Shown one piece after another: positions 51,834 to 60,048 of a DNA stretch of 64,000 bases (its first letter is position 1; each line of letters opens with the position of its first letter). The translations under genes and the position numbers were made by a program. The notes beneath the pieces are model-generated. The model made no database searches. It was not told the DNA's origin and saw only the letters and a list, made by a program, of their open reading frames with translations. This DNA is from an uncultured Pelagibacteraceae bacterium (GTDB taxonomy: Bacteria; Pseudomonadota; Alphaproteobacteria; Pelagibacterales; Pelagibacteraceae). The stretch covers positions 62,001 through 126,000 of the forward strand of contig CACEKE010000003.1 in the NCBI GenBank assembly GCA_902560075.1, written 5' to 3'.

Positions 51834-53330
51834 ATGAAGTTATTTTTTATACTTGGAAATCAATTATTTCCACCAAAATACCTAGATCGCTACAAAAATG
51901 ATCACCTATTTTTCATGGCAGAGGATCTAGAGCTTTGCACGTACGAGAAGCACCATAAGCTTAAAATATTACTATTTTTATCCTCTATGAGATCCCATTC
52001 AGATGAATTAAAAAAAAATAAACTTAAAATAGAATATTCAGATATCGAGAATAAAGAGTTCGGTAAAAGTTATACAGAAAAATTAAAAAAAATTATTAAA
52101 TCAAAAAAAATAAACGAGGTAACAAGTTTTGAAGTTGAGGATAAATTTTTTGAAATCAAACTAACTAAATTTTTTAACAGTATAAACGTTAAATGGAATG
52201 TTATTAAAACACCAATGTTTCTTAATTCTCGTCAAGAGTTTGATGCATATTTAAATAAAAATAAAAAACCATTTATGGCAACATTTTATAAAGAAACTAG
52301 AAAAAAAATGAATATTCTAATGGCAAAAGATGGAACACCAGTGGGTGGTAAATGGAGTTTCGATGAGGACAACAGAAATAAATTACCCAAAAATATTTCT
52401 ATACCTAAATTTCCGAAAATTAATGAGACCAAACATACTGTAGCTTTAAAAAAAATAGTTGAAAAAAAATTTCCAAAACATCCAGGTAGTGTAGATAATT
52501 TTTGGTTAGCTACGACTCATAAAGATGTTGTTAAGCTATTAGATTTTTTTATTAAGGAAAAGTCTAATTTGTTTGGAGATTATGAGGATGCGGTTGATCA
52601 AAAAGATAATATATTATTTCATAGCGCACTAAGTCCATATATTAATCTTGGTTTAATTACTCCGGAATTTGTTATTGATAGAATTTTAACCCATCACAAG
52701 AAAAATAAAATAAGACTAAACTCATTAGAAGGATACATAAGACAAGTAATTGGTTGGAGAGAATTCATGAGGGGAATTTATAGGGGTTATAATAAAGAGA
52801 TGGAAACACGAAATTTCTTTAAACAAAATAGAAAAATGAAAAGTTCGTGGTATGAAGGTAATACAGGTTTACCACCATTAGACTATGCAATTAAAAATGC
52901 TCTAACACACGGATGGTCACACCACATTGAGAGATTAATGATATTAGCTAACATTATGAACCTTTGTGAAATCAAACCTATCTATGTTTATAAATGGTTT
53001 ATGGAAATGTTTGTAGATTCATCTGACTGGGTAATGGTTCCCAATGTTTATGGTATGGGATTATTTAGTGATGGTGGAATTTTTGCAACTAAACCCTATA
53101 TATGTGGATCAAGTTATTTTATGAAAATGATGGATTTTAAAAAAGGTGAGTGGTGTAATATTATGGATGGTCTTTATTGGAGGTTTATAAATAGAAACAG
53201 ATCCTTCTTCTTGAAAAATCCTAGATTATCGATGATGGTTCGTATCTTAGATAAAATGAAACAAGACAGAAAAAAACTAATTTTTTCTGCAGCTGACAAA
53301 TTTATTAAGGAGAATACTAATGTCAGTTAA
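51834..53330 (+). CDS. Deoxyribodipyrimidine photolyase-related protein (FeS-BCP/PhrB-like family), Fe-S cysteines largely absent
   Basis: LFFILGNQLFP N-terminus, GWREFMRGIYRGY, HHIERLMILANIMNL, LPNVxGM-like VPNVYGMGLFSDGGIFATKPYICGSSYF. Confidence 0.93.
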   Translation: MKLFFILGNQLFPPKYLDRYKNDHLFFMAEDLELCTYEKHHKLKILLFLSSMRSHSDELKKNKLKIEYSDIENKEFGKSYTEKLKKIIKSKKINEVTSFEVEDKFFEIKLTKFFNSINVKWNVIKTPMFLNSRQEFDAYLNKNKKPFMATFYKETRKKMNILMAKDGTPVGGKWSFDEDNRNKLPKNISIPKFPKINETKHTVALKKIVEKKFPKHPGSVDNFWLATTHKDVVKLLDFFIKEKSNLFGDYEDAVDQKDNILFHSALSPYINLGLITPEFVIDRILTHHKKNKIRLNSLEGYIRQVIGWREFMRGIYRGYNKEMETRNFFKQNRKMKSSWYEGNTGLPPLDYAIKNALTHGWSHHIERLMILANIMNLCEIKPIYVYKWFMEMFVDSSDWVMVPNVYGMGLFSDGGIFATKPYICGSSYFMKMMDFKKGEWCNIMDGLYWRFINRNRSFFLKNPRLSMMVRILDKMKQDRKKLIFSAADKFIKENTNVS

Positions 53331-53670
53331 AGTTTTTTTTAATAACTCATGTAAGATTTGTAAAATGGAAATTGATCACTACAAAAAATATTCAGATAAT
53401 TCATTAGATTGGGTAGACATAACAAATAATGATGAGGCGATTTCATTGACATCAAAAACGCAAGCTGAGCTTTTAAGAAGACTACACGTTATCCATGATG
53501 GAAAAGTAATTGGTGGGGCAAAAGCATTTTTAATTATTTGGTCGAGTATTCCGAAATACAATTTTTTATATAAAATCTTAAGTAAAAAACCACTATTCAT
53601 ATTATTTCATTATGCATATGAGATTGCTGCCTATTTTTTATTTTTAAAAAATAAACATCAATTAAAATGA
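53320..53670 (+). CDS. DCC family thiol-disulfide oxidoreductase-like protein (DUF393)
   Basis: VKVFFNNSCKICKMEIDHYK (CxxC), AELLRRLHVIHDGKVIGGAKAFLIIW. Confidence 0.9.
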   Translation: MSVKVFFNNSCKICKMEIDHYKKYSDNSLDWVDITNNDEAISLTSKTQAELLRRLHVIHDGKVIGGAKAFLIIWSSIPKYNFLYKILSKKPLFILFHYAYEIAAYFLFLKNKHQLK

Positions 53671-53798
53671 AAAAATCTAACTTACCTTCTAAATTATGCG
53701 TCGTTTGTAAAAGACCTTTTAATTGGAGAAAAAAATGGAAACTTAACTGGGATAAAGTCAAATATTGTTCAAAAAGATGCTCTAGTAAAAGAATATGA
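53667..53798 (+). CDS. DUF2256 zinc-ribbon-like small protein (43 aa; not in ORF track)
   Basis: MKKSNLPSKLCVVCKRPFNWRKKWKLNWDKVKYCSKRCSSKRI; CxxC..CxxxC; ATGA overlaps at both ends. Confidence 0.88.
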   Translation: MKKSNLPSKLCVVCKRPFNWRKKWKLNWDKVKYCSKRCSSKRI

Positions 53799-54328
53799 AT
53801 TTAGAAAAATACAAATGGAAAAGTAGAATATTATTTGTTTCGACACCGAATTATAAGGAAAAAAAATATTTAAATTTAAAAAAAATCTATCAAGATAGGA
53901 TTAAAGAATTTCACAAGAGACATATAAAATTAATTTGTAAAACAAATAAAAAAAGTAACTTTTCAATTAATCTGATAGGGTTTGATGGAAAGTCAAAAAA
54001 AAAATTAGATAAACTAGATTATAAATTAGTCTTTAAGACTGTAGATAAAATGCCATTAAGTAGAAAAATTAAACCTTTAAATTTATCTTTATTTTCAGAT
54101 TATAATCCCAAAACAACTACTCAAGGCCTAGGTTTTAAAAATAAAGAAAAAGCCTTATACACAATCGATACTATAAAAAATAGATCAACAAAATATCAGG
54201 TAAACGTTATTGCAACTATGCTAGGAAGGGCAAAAAATCACCCAAATAAAACTAGGGATATGAATGATGCCATAAAATTATTTAGTGAGTGGATGAAACA
54301 ATATAAAAGAAAAAAAAATGCAATTTAA
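53795..54328 (+). CDS. DUF4174-like N-terminal domain fused to an unrecognised C-terminal domain
   Basis: LEKYKWKSRILFVSTPN...INLIGFDGKSKKKL resembles DUF4174; C-terminal ~90 aa unrecognised. Confidence 0.65.
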   Translation: MNLEKYKWKSRILFVSTPNYKEKKYLNLKKIYQDRIKEFHKRHIKLICKTNKKSNFSINLIGFDGKSKKKLDKLDYKLVFKTVDKMPLSRKIKPLNLSLFSDYNPKTTTQGLGFKNKEKALYTIDTIKNRSTKYQVNVIATMLGRAKNHPNKTRDMNDAIKLFSEWMKQYKRKKNAI

Positions 54329-55760
54329 GGTAATTAAAAATTTAAAAAAAATTATATTCTTATTCTTATTAATATTTCCAAATAAACTTAATGCTAGTTT
54401 TTTTGAAGATTTAACAAGTCAAATTGTCGAAAACCCAAAAAGACTTAGTTATGGAGTTTCTGTGACAGATGTAAATAAAGATGGAAACTTTGATTTTGTG
54501 GTCACTGGGTTTGGTTATCTTAACTTGGCATTATCTTATAAAGATGGAAAATTAATAAATATTGTTAATGAAAATATTTTTTCTGATGAATTTAGAAGAA
54601 CTATTGGTGTTGCTGCATGTGATATTGATAGAGATGGATACGAAGAAATTTATTTCCTTAACACAGACACCTACAGTGGTACGAAAAAATACTCAGATAG
54701 ACTAATAGACTTTGATGGAAACAAATTTTTAGATTTATTTGAAGTTGAAAAAAATAAAAAGGATTTAAATTTGACAGCTGGAAGGTCAGTTGCTTGTGTA
54801 GATAGAAAAGGTGATGGAACATACGGCGTTTATGTTGCTAACTATGGGGGACCAACTAGATTTTATGAATATAGTGACAACGTAATAGTTGATAAGTCAG
54901 TTCAATTAAATTTAGCAAAAGTAACAGGAGGTCGAGCAGTTGTAGCAGGTCATATTATTTCAAATAAAATGGATATTTTTGCTGCTAATGAGAGAGGTGC
55001 TAATTTTCTTTATAAAAATAATAATGGTAAATTTTTAGACGTTGCATACGAGTATAGAGTAGAGGATGTTCTTCAAAATGGTAGAGGTACAGCTTTATCA
55101 GACATATATTATAGAGGGAGATTAGATATTTTGAACGGTAACTGGGGAGGATTTCATAGAGCTTATGTATTAAAAGATAAAATTTTTGAGGATATTGCAA
55201 AACCAACATTTGATGTGCCAACAAGAATTAGAACGATTATTTCAGCTGATTTAGATAATGATGGATATGATGAAGTTTTTATGAATAACATAGGTGAACC
55301 AAATAAACTTTTCAAAATATTGGATAATGGAGTTTTAGAACAATTACCATTAGATATTGGTTTAGAACCAGATGGTTACGGAACTGGAGCCGCTGTAGCA
55401 GACATAGACAATGACGGTATATTGGAATTATTGGTTTCTCATGGTGAAAGCAGAGATCAACCATTATCCCTTTATAAAGCAAAAGTGGACCCTAACCATA
55501 AATATCTTAGAGTAAAACCTTTGAATAAATATGGAGCACCAGCAAGGGGCGCAACTGTAACTCTTATTTCGAATTTAAGAAAACATTCCAAAACGATTGA
55601 TGCTGGATCTGGATATTTGTGTCAGATGGAACCAGTTGCTCATTATGGAATTAGAAAAAATGAAAAAAATATTAGAATTCAAATTAAATGGACAAACGGA
55701 AAAACTAAAACAATTTCAGTTAAAGATTTAAACCAAACAATTACTTTAAGACAAAAGTAA
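54318..55760 (+). CDS. Secreted FG-GAP/VCBS repeat protein with ASPIC/UnbV C-terminal domain (CRTAC1-like)
   Basis: Signal peptide; repeats VTDVNKDGNFDFVV, DIDRDGYEEIYF, DLDNDGYDEVFM, DIDNDGILELLV; RGATVTL...GSGYLCQMEPVAHYGI UnbV-like end. Confidence 0.9.
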   Translation: MQFKVIKNLKKIIFLFLLIFPNKLNASFFEDLTSQIVENPKRLSYGVSVTDVNKDGNFDFVVTGFGYLNLALSYKDGKLINIVNENIFSDEFRRTIGVAACDIDRDGYEEIYFLNTDTYSGTKKYSDRLIDFDGNKFLDLFEVEKNKKDLNLTAGRSVACVDRKGDGTYGVYVANYGGPTRFYEYSDNVIVDKSVQLNLAKVTGGRAVVAGHIISNKMDIFAANERGANFLYKNNNGKFLDVAYEYRVEDVLQNGRGTALSDIYYRGRLDILNGNWGGFHRAYVLKDKIFEDIAKPTFDVPTRIRTIISADLDNDGYDEVFMNNIGEPNKLFKILDNGVLEQLPLDIGLEPDGYGTGAAVADIDNDGILELLVSHGESRDQPLSLYKAKVDPNHKYLRVKPLNKYGAPARGATVTLISNLRKHSKTIDAGSGYLCQMEPVAHYGIRKNEKNIRIQIKWTNGKTKTISVKDLNQTITLRQK

Positions 55761-56234
55761 TTATTTTAAAGGTTGAAGAACTCTATTTATATAATGTATT
55801 ACACCGTTTGAAACTTCGACATCAGCTGTTACAACTTCTGCCTCATTAATATAAACTATACCATTTACTTTTTTAACCGTAATTTCTTCACCGTTAATAG
55901 CCTTAAGTTTAACTTCACCATCTATTTCGGAAGAAGTAATTTTTTTTGAAAAAACATGTCGACCTAATATATTTACTAACTTATCTTTATTTTCTTCTCT
56001 TAATAGACCGTAATATGTTTTCGCACTTATCGCAGCAAACGCATCATCTAATGGTGCAAATACAGTGAAAGGTCCAGCCCCTTTTAGATTTTCATTTAAA
56101 CCAGATTTAGCAAGAGTTTCATTTAATTTATTAAACTTACCTGCTTCATTAAGCTTTTCAATTACATTTCCAAATGTAATAGATGGGACAAACGTCATAA
56201 TTATTACGCTTAAGATTAGATTGAATTTATTCAT
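55761..56234 (-). CDS. Secreted fasciclin (FAS1) domain protein
   Basis: Signal peptide, GPFTVFAPLDDAFAAI, LGRHVFS, NGVIHYINRVLQP. Confidence 0.95.
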   Translation of the reverse strand: MNKFNLILSVIIMTFVPSITFGNVIEKLNEAGKFNKLNETLAKSGLNENLKGAGPFTVFAPLDDAFAAISAKTYYGLLREENKDKLVNILGRHVFSKKITSSEIDGEVKLKAINGEEITVKKVNGIVYINEAEVVTADVEVSNGVIHYINRVLQPLK

Positions 56235-56338
56235 GGACTTTAAATAACAATAAATTAATAATTTAAAAGCCTATTTAACTGCGACAAAAGTTAGAATAAA
56301 ATTACTACAAAATATCAATATTTCATGTATTAGACCTT

Positions 56339-56482
56339 ATGACTTTTTGTTCTGTATCACTAATTGCATTATTTATCGCTGCACTAGGTATTTTTATTTT
56401 TAGAAAACCCTCAAAAGCAGAGTTAAATAAGTTCGAAAAAGAGGACCAAGAAAGATTTAACTGGTCAAAAATGGGTTTTTAA
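56339..56482 (+). CDS. Small single-TM protein (47 aa; not in ORF track)
   Basis: MTFCSVSLIALFIAALGIFIFRKPSKAELNKFEKEDQERFNWSKMGF; one TM helix plus charged tail; fills an intergenic gap. Confidence 0.5.
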   Translation: MTFCSVSLIALFIAALGIFIFRKPSKAELNKFEKEDQERFNWSKMGF

Positions 56483-56490
56483 AAACCCAT
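56471..56490. repeat. Perfect 20-nt palindrome ATGGGTTTTTAAAAACCCAT
   Basis: Read directly; includes the stop codon of the 56339 small ORF. Confidence 0.9.
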
Positions 56491-56500
56491 ATTATATCAA

Positions 56501-57202
56501 ATGAAACTCTTGTTAAATTTTTTAAAATTGATTCCAATTTTTTTATTAACTCTAACTTTTTCAAACATTTCTATATCTGCTGAAAAAAATTATTATAAAG
56601 ATTTAGTTACAGATTGGTCTAGGATCTTTCCAGACAATAATAGAAACGCTGCAGGTCCAAAATTTTTTAAGTATATAATTGATAAAGATATTACTTATAA
56701 TGATTTTGTTGAATACAACAAACTATACTGTGCTGTATCTGGATCACTAATTGATCCTAATAGCACCGCTGAGTTTGTAAATATAAGTGAGGAAAAAACT
56801 GGAAAACAAATTTGTGGAAATTATTATAGATGTTGTGTTCCCTGTTCATGTGATTTGATGAAATATACGACGGTTCAAAAAATGAAACATAAGTTTAAAG
56901 ATGGATTAAAAGAATTTTATGTTCTTACAATTAATAATCCTTGTACAAAAAAAGATTTTCCTGAAAGGGTAACAAAAAAATATTTCTGTGATGGTAGTAA
57001 TATTTCAAAAGACCAAGTTTATAATCTAGATGGACGAATGGTCATTGGTTTATTTCATAATACAAAACCATGTAATGATAATGACATAAAAATTGTGAAA
57101 GCTCATCCTGTCACTGGAGAATACTGTGATATCAGAAACAACACTCCTTTAGAAAAATTACAAGCTGGAATGGGAGATATATTTATAAAACTTGCTAGGT
57201 AA
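56501..57202 (+). CDS. Secreted cysteine-rich hypothetical protein
   Basis: Signal peptide (IFLLTLTFSNISISA); 10 cysteines in the mature region including ICGNYYRCCVPCSCDLM. Confidence 0.75.
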   Translation: MKLLLNFLKLIPIFLLTLTFSNISISAEKNYYKDLVTDWSRIFPDNNRNAAGPKFFKYIIDKDITYNDFVEYNKLYCAVSGSLIDPNSTAEFVNISEEKTGKQICGNYYRCCVPCSCDLMKYTTVQKMKHKFKDGLKEFYVLTINNPCTKKDFPERVTKKYFCDGSNISKDQVYNLDGRMVIGLFHNTKPCNDNDIKIVKAHPVTGEYCDIRNNTPLEKLQAGMGDIFIKLAR

Positions 57203-58337
57203 ACTTAGCAATTATCTTAGGTATATAAGTTTTAAAATTAAAAAAACCTTTATTACAAAATTGCCAAGAAAATTGATCTAATTCTCTATAAATAAATTTA
57301 TAATTACTTAAGTTAGACATAACAAAATCCAAATTTTCTCCAACACATGGATAAAGAATATAAAAATCGCTTTTAATTTCTTTTAATTTATCAACTGAAA
57401 CAATTTCGCAATTAATTGACAAACTCTCAATTCTTTCAAGTTGGTCATTAATTAATTCAGATTTAAATTTTATAACATTATCACTTAGTTTGACTTGTCT
57501 AAATTCATTTGAGTTAACTACTAAAATTATTTTATTAAATTTAAATTCTTTTAAATTTGAAATTTCAAATGACAAACTATTTTCAAAAATAATAAGAGTT
57601 TTATCCTCATTTATTGTTGGATTAATAAAATCATTCTTAATAATTGAATAAGTTTTATCGGCCATTTTGGGAGGTGCATTTTCATTTAATTTTATATTTT
57701 GAAACCTATTATTAGTAAATTTTTTTATGTTCCATTCTGATGCTAAGTAATGTTTTCCTTGTGTTTGAATACCAGCAACCCATCTCCAACCCAATGTGTT
57801 TGAAGCTGCATCTCCATCATAAAGATGCTTTAAAAAAAATTCCGCCCCTAATTGCCAAGGTAAATCAAGTGTGAAAATCCATATACTTGCAAACCACATT
57901 CTCGTATGATTGTGTAAGTAATTGTGTGTTTTTAATTCTTTCACCCACTCATCAAAACATTCAATATTAGTTTTTCCTTCTATAGCTTTTAGGTAATTGA
58001 TATCCTCTTTATATTTTTCTCTTATGCTGTTTAAGCTAATTATATAATCACTCCAAACGGAGGGTCTCAACTCTAACCATCCTTTCCAATAAGTTCTCCA
58101 AAGTACTTCTTGAATAAATTTTTCATTTTTATTAAAGGAATATTTTGCTAGTGATTTTTTAATAATTTCAACTTCGTTTAGAACCCCATGAGTTATATAT
58201 GGGGACAGACAAGAAACATTACCACGTTTATCAGGTCCAAAATCAAAATTCCTCAATTTTGAATAGTCTGATAAGTTTCTTTCAACAAATCTATCTAACT
58301 TTTCAACGGCTTTCGCCCTAGTTGTCTCAAAATTCAT
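57195..58337 (-). CDS. Photolyase/cryptochrome FAD-binding domain protein with atypical architecture
   Basis: HTRMWFASIWIFTLDLPWQLGAEFFLKHLYDGDAASNTLGWRWVAGIQTQGKHYLASEWNIKKFTNNRF; no N-terminal antenna domain; ~150-aa C-terminal extension. Confidence 0.88.
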   Translation of the reverse strand: MNFETTRAKAVEKLDRFVERNLSDYSKLRNFDFGPDKRGNVSCLSPYITHGVLNEVEIIKKSLAKYSFNKNEKFIQEVLWRTYWKGWLELRPSVWSDYIISLNSIREKYKEDINYLKAIEGKTNIECFDEWVKELKTHNYLHNHTRMWFASIWIFTLDLPWQLGAEFFLKHLYDGDAASNTLGWRWVAGIQTQGKHYLASEWNIKKFTNNRFQNIKLNENAPPKMADKTYSIIKNDFINPTINEDKTLIIFENSLSFEISNLKEFKFNKIILVVNSNEFRQVKLSDNVIKFKSELINDQLERIESLSINCEIVSVDKLKEIKSDFYILYPCVGENLDFVMSNLSNYKFIYRELDQFSWQFCNKGFFNFKTYIPKIIAKFT

Positions 58338-58343
58338 AATTAT

Positions 58344-59528
58344 TTATTTTAGCTTTTTTTTGTGAAAATTAATAAATCTCTCAACGTTTGATTTATTAAA
58401 TGTTTTATTTTCCTCAAACGAAACTTTTTTCATTGAATAAGCTTTGCTTTTAGTTTGTCTTGAGAAAATTGTTATATTCCCTTTATAGAGTTTTAATTTT
58501 ACTGAACCGTTCACTTTATTTCTTTTATCATCAATAACTCTTTGTAACTTAAATCTTTCTTTTGAAAACCAATATCCATTATAAATTAATTCTGCATATC
58601 TTGGCATAACCTCATCTTTTTTATGCATAGTCTTTTTATCAAGAGTGACGGACTCTATTGCTCTATGAGCATGATGTAATAATGTTCCACCAGGAGTTTC
58701 ATAAACGCCTCTAGACTTAATTCCTATAAATCTATTTTCAACTAGATCAACTCTTCCAATTCCATTTTTACTAGCTAACTGATTAAGTTTTTCTAAAAGT
58801 TTAGCAGGAGAAGTTTTTTTTCCATTAATTCCACAAGGATCTCCATTTTTAAAATTGATGGTCACAAAACTTGACTTATTTGGAGCTTTCTCTGGAGATA
58901 TTGTTCTTTGATATATAAACTCTGGGGCAAAGTTTTTTGGATTTTCTAATGCTTTTCCTTCTGTAGAGGTATGAAATAAATTATCGTCAACAGAAAAGGG
59001 TGGTGCACCTTTCTTATCTTTAGGGATAGGTATTTTGTTTTTTTTTGCGTACTTAATCAAATCAGATCTTGAATTCATTGTCCAAATACGCCAAGGGGCA
59101 ATCACCTTTATTTTTGGCGCAAAATAATAATAACCTAGCTCAAATCTTACCTGATCATTTCCTTTTCCCGTTGAGCCATGTGAAACGGCAAATGCTTTAA
59201 ATTTCTTTGCAATTCTCACTTGATCTTTAGCAATTAAAGGTCTTGCAATAGATGTGCCAAGTAAATATGAACCTTCATACAAAGCATGACCTCTGATCAT
59301 TGGATAAACGTAGTCCTTTACAAAAACATCCTTTAAATCATTGATTATAATATTTTTTACACCAAGTTTTTTTGCATTATTGATAATTTTCTTTTTATCC
59401 ATTTCCTGACCCACATCAGCTGTGTATGCAATGACTTCTGCATCATAATTTTCCTGAAGCCATTTAAGTATAATGGAGGTATCTAGTCCACCAGAGTAGG
59501 CTAAAACAATTTTTTTTTTTGATTTCAT
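58344..59528 (-). CDS. argG: Argininosuccinate synthase
   Basis: VLAYSGGLDTSIILKWL, GSTGKGNDQVRFELG. Confidence 0.98.
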   Translation of the reverse strand: MKSKKKIVLAYSGGLDTSIILKWLQENYDAEVIAYTADVGQEMDKKKIINNAKKLGVKNIIINDLKDVFVKDYVYPMIRGHALYEGSYLLGTSIARPLIAKDQVRIAKKFKAFAVSHGSTGKGNDQVRFELGYYYFAPKIKVIAPWRIWTMNSRSDLIKYAKKNKIPIPKDKKGAPPFSVDDNLFHTSTEGKALENPKNFAPEFIYQRTISPEKAPNKSSFVTINFKNGDPCGINGKKTSPAKLLEKLNQLASKNGIGRVDLVENRFIGIKSRGVYETPGGTLLHHAHRAIESVTLDKKTMHKKDEVMPRYAELIYNGYWFSKERFKLQRVIDDKRNKVNGSVKLKLYKGNITIFSRQTKSKAYSMKKVSFEENKTFNKSNVERFINFHKKKLK

Positions 59529-59535
59529 TCAAAAA

Positions 59536-60048
59536 TTATGTGCAACTTTTTTTTGCAGCACCATAAGCTTTTGTAAAACCCATTAAAGAATAATGGTCAA
59601 TAGTTTGCGATCCTTCTTTATTATAACCTGTAACCATAATTCTTGATGCCTTTTTCATAGTTTTAATAATTTTTCTCTCAATTTTATTATCAGCAATCCA
59701 AGCAAAACCTTCCTGTTTGATATCAAATTTATAGTTTGTCTTTCCTGATTTTGCTGAAACTGTATTTTGATTGTTATAATTGTAGCCAGATGTTGTGCTC
59801 ACTTCGTCAACTATTTTTTCATTAGGTCTAAAACTTACAAAAAGTCTTGCTTCTCTCTCAACTTTTTTTGGAGATTGCAAGACAGGCTTAGATTGTGCAA
59901 AACAAACTTTTTCAACCCCATTCAGGTATACAACTGCCTCCCAATCTTTATATTTACCGACCTTCTTAATTTCTTCGGCATTAACTAAACTAGAGCATAT
60001 AAAGAAAGATAAAAATAATTTTATTATAAGTTTTTTAATTAAGGACAT
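59536..60048 (-). CDS. Invasion-associated locus B (IalB)-like secreted protein
   Basis: Signal peptide; KVGKYKDWEAVVYLNGVEKVCFAQSKPV pattern; C-terminal YSLMGFTKAYGAAKKSC. Confidence 0.8.
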   Translation of the reverse strand: MSLIKKLIIKLFLSFFICSSLVNAEEIKKVGKYKDWEAVVYLNGVEKVCFAQSKPVLQSPKKVEREARLFVSFRPNEKIVDEVSTTSGYNYNNQNTVSAKSGKTNYKFDIKQEGFAWIADNKIERKIIKTMKKASRIMVTGYNKEGSQTIDHYSLMGFTKAYGAAKKSCT

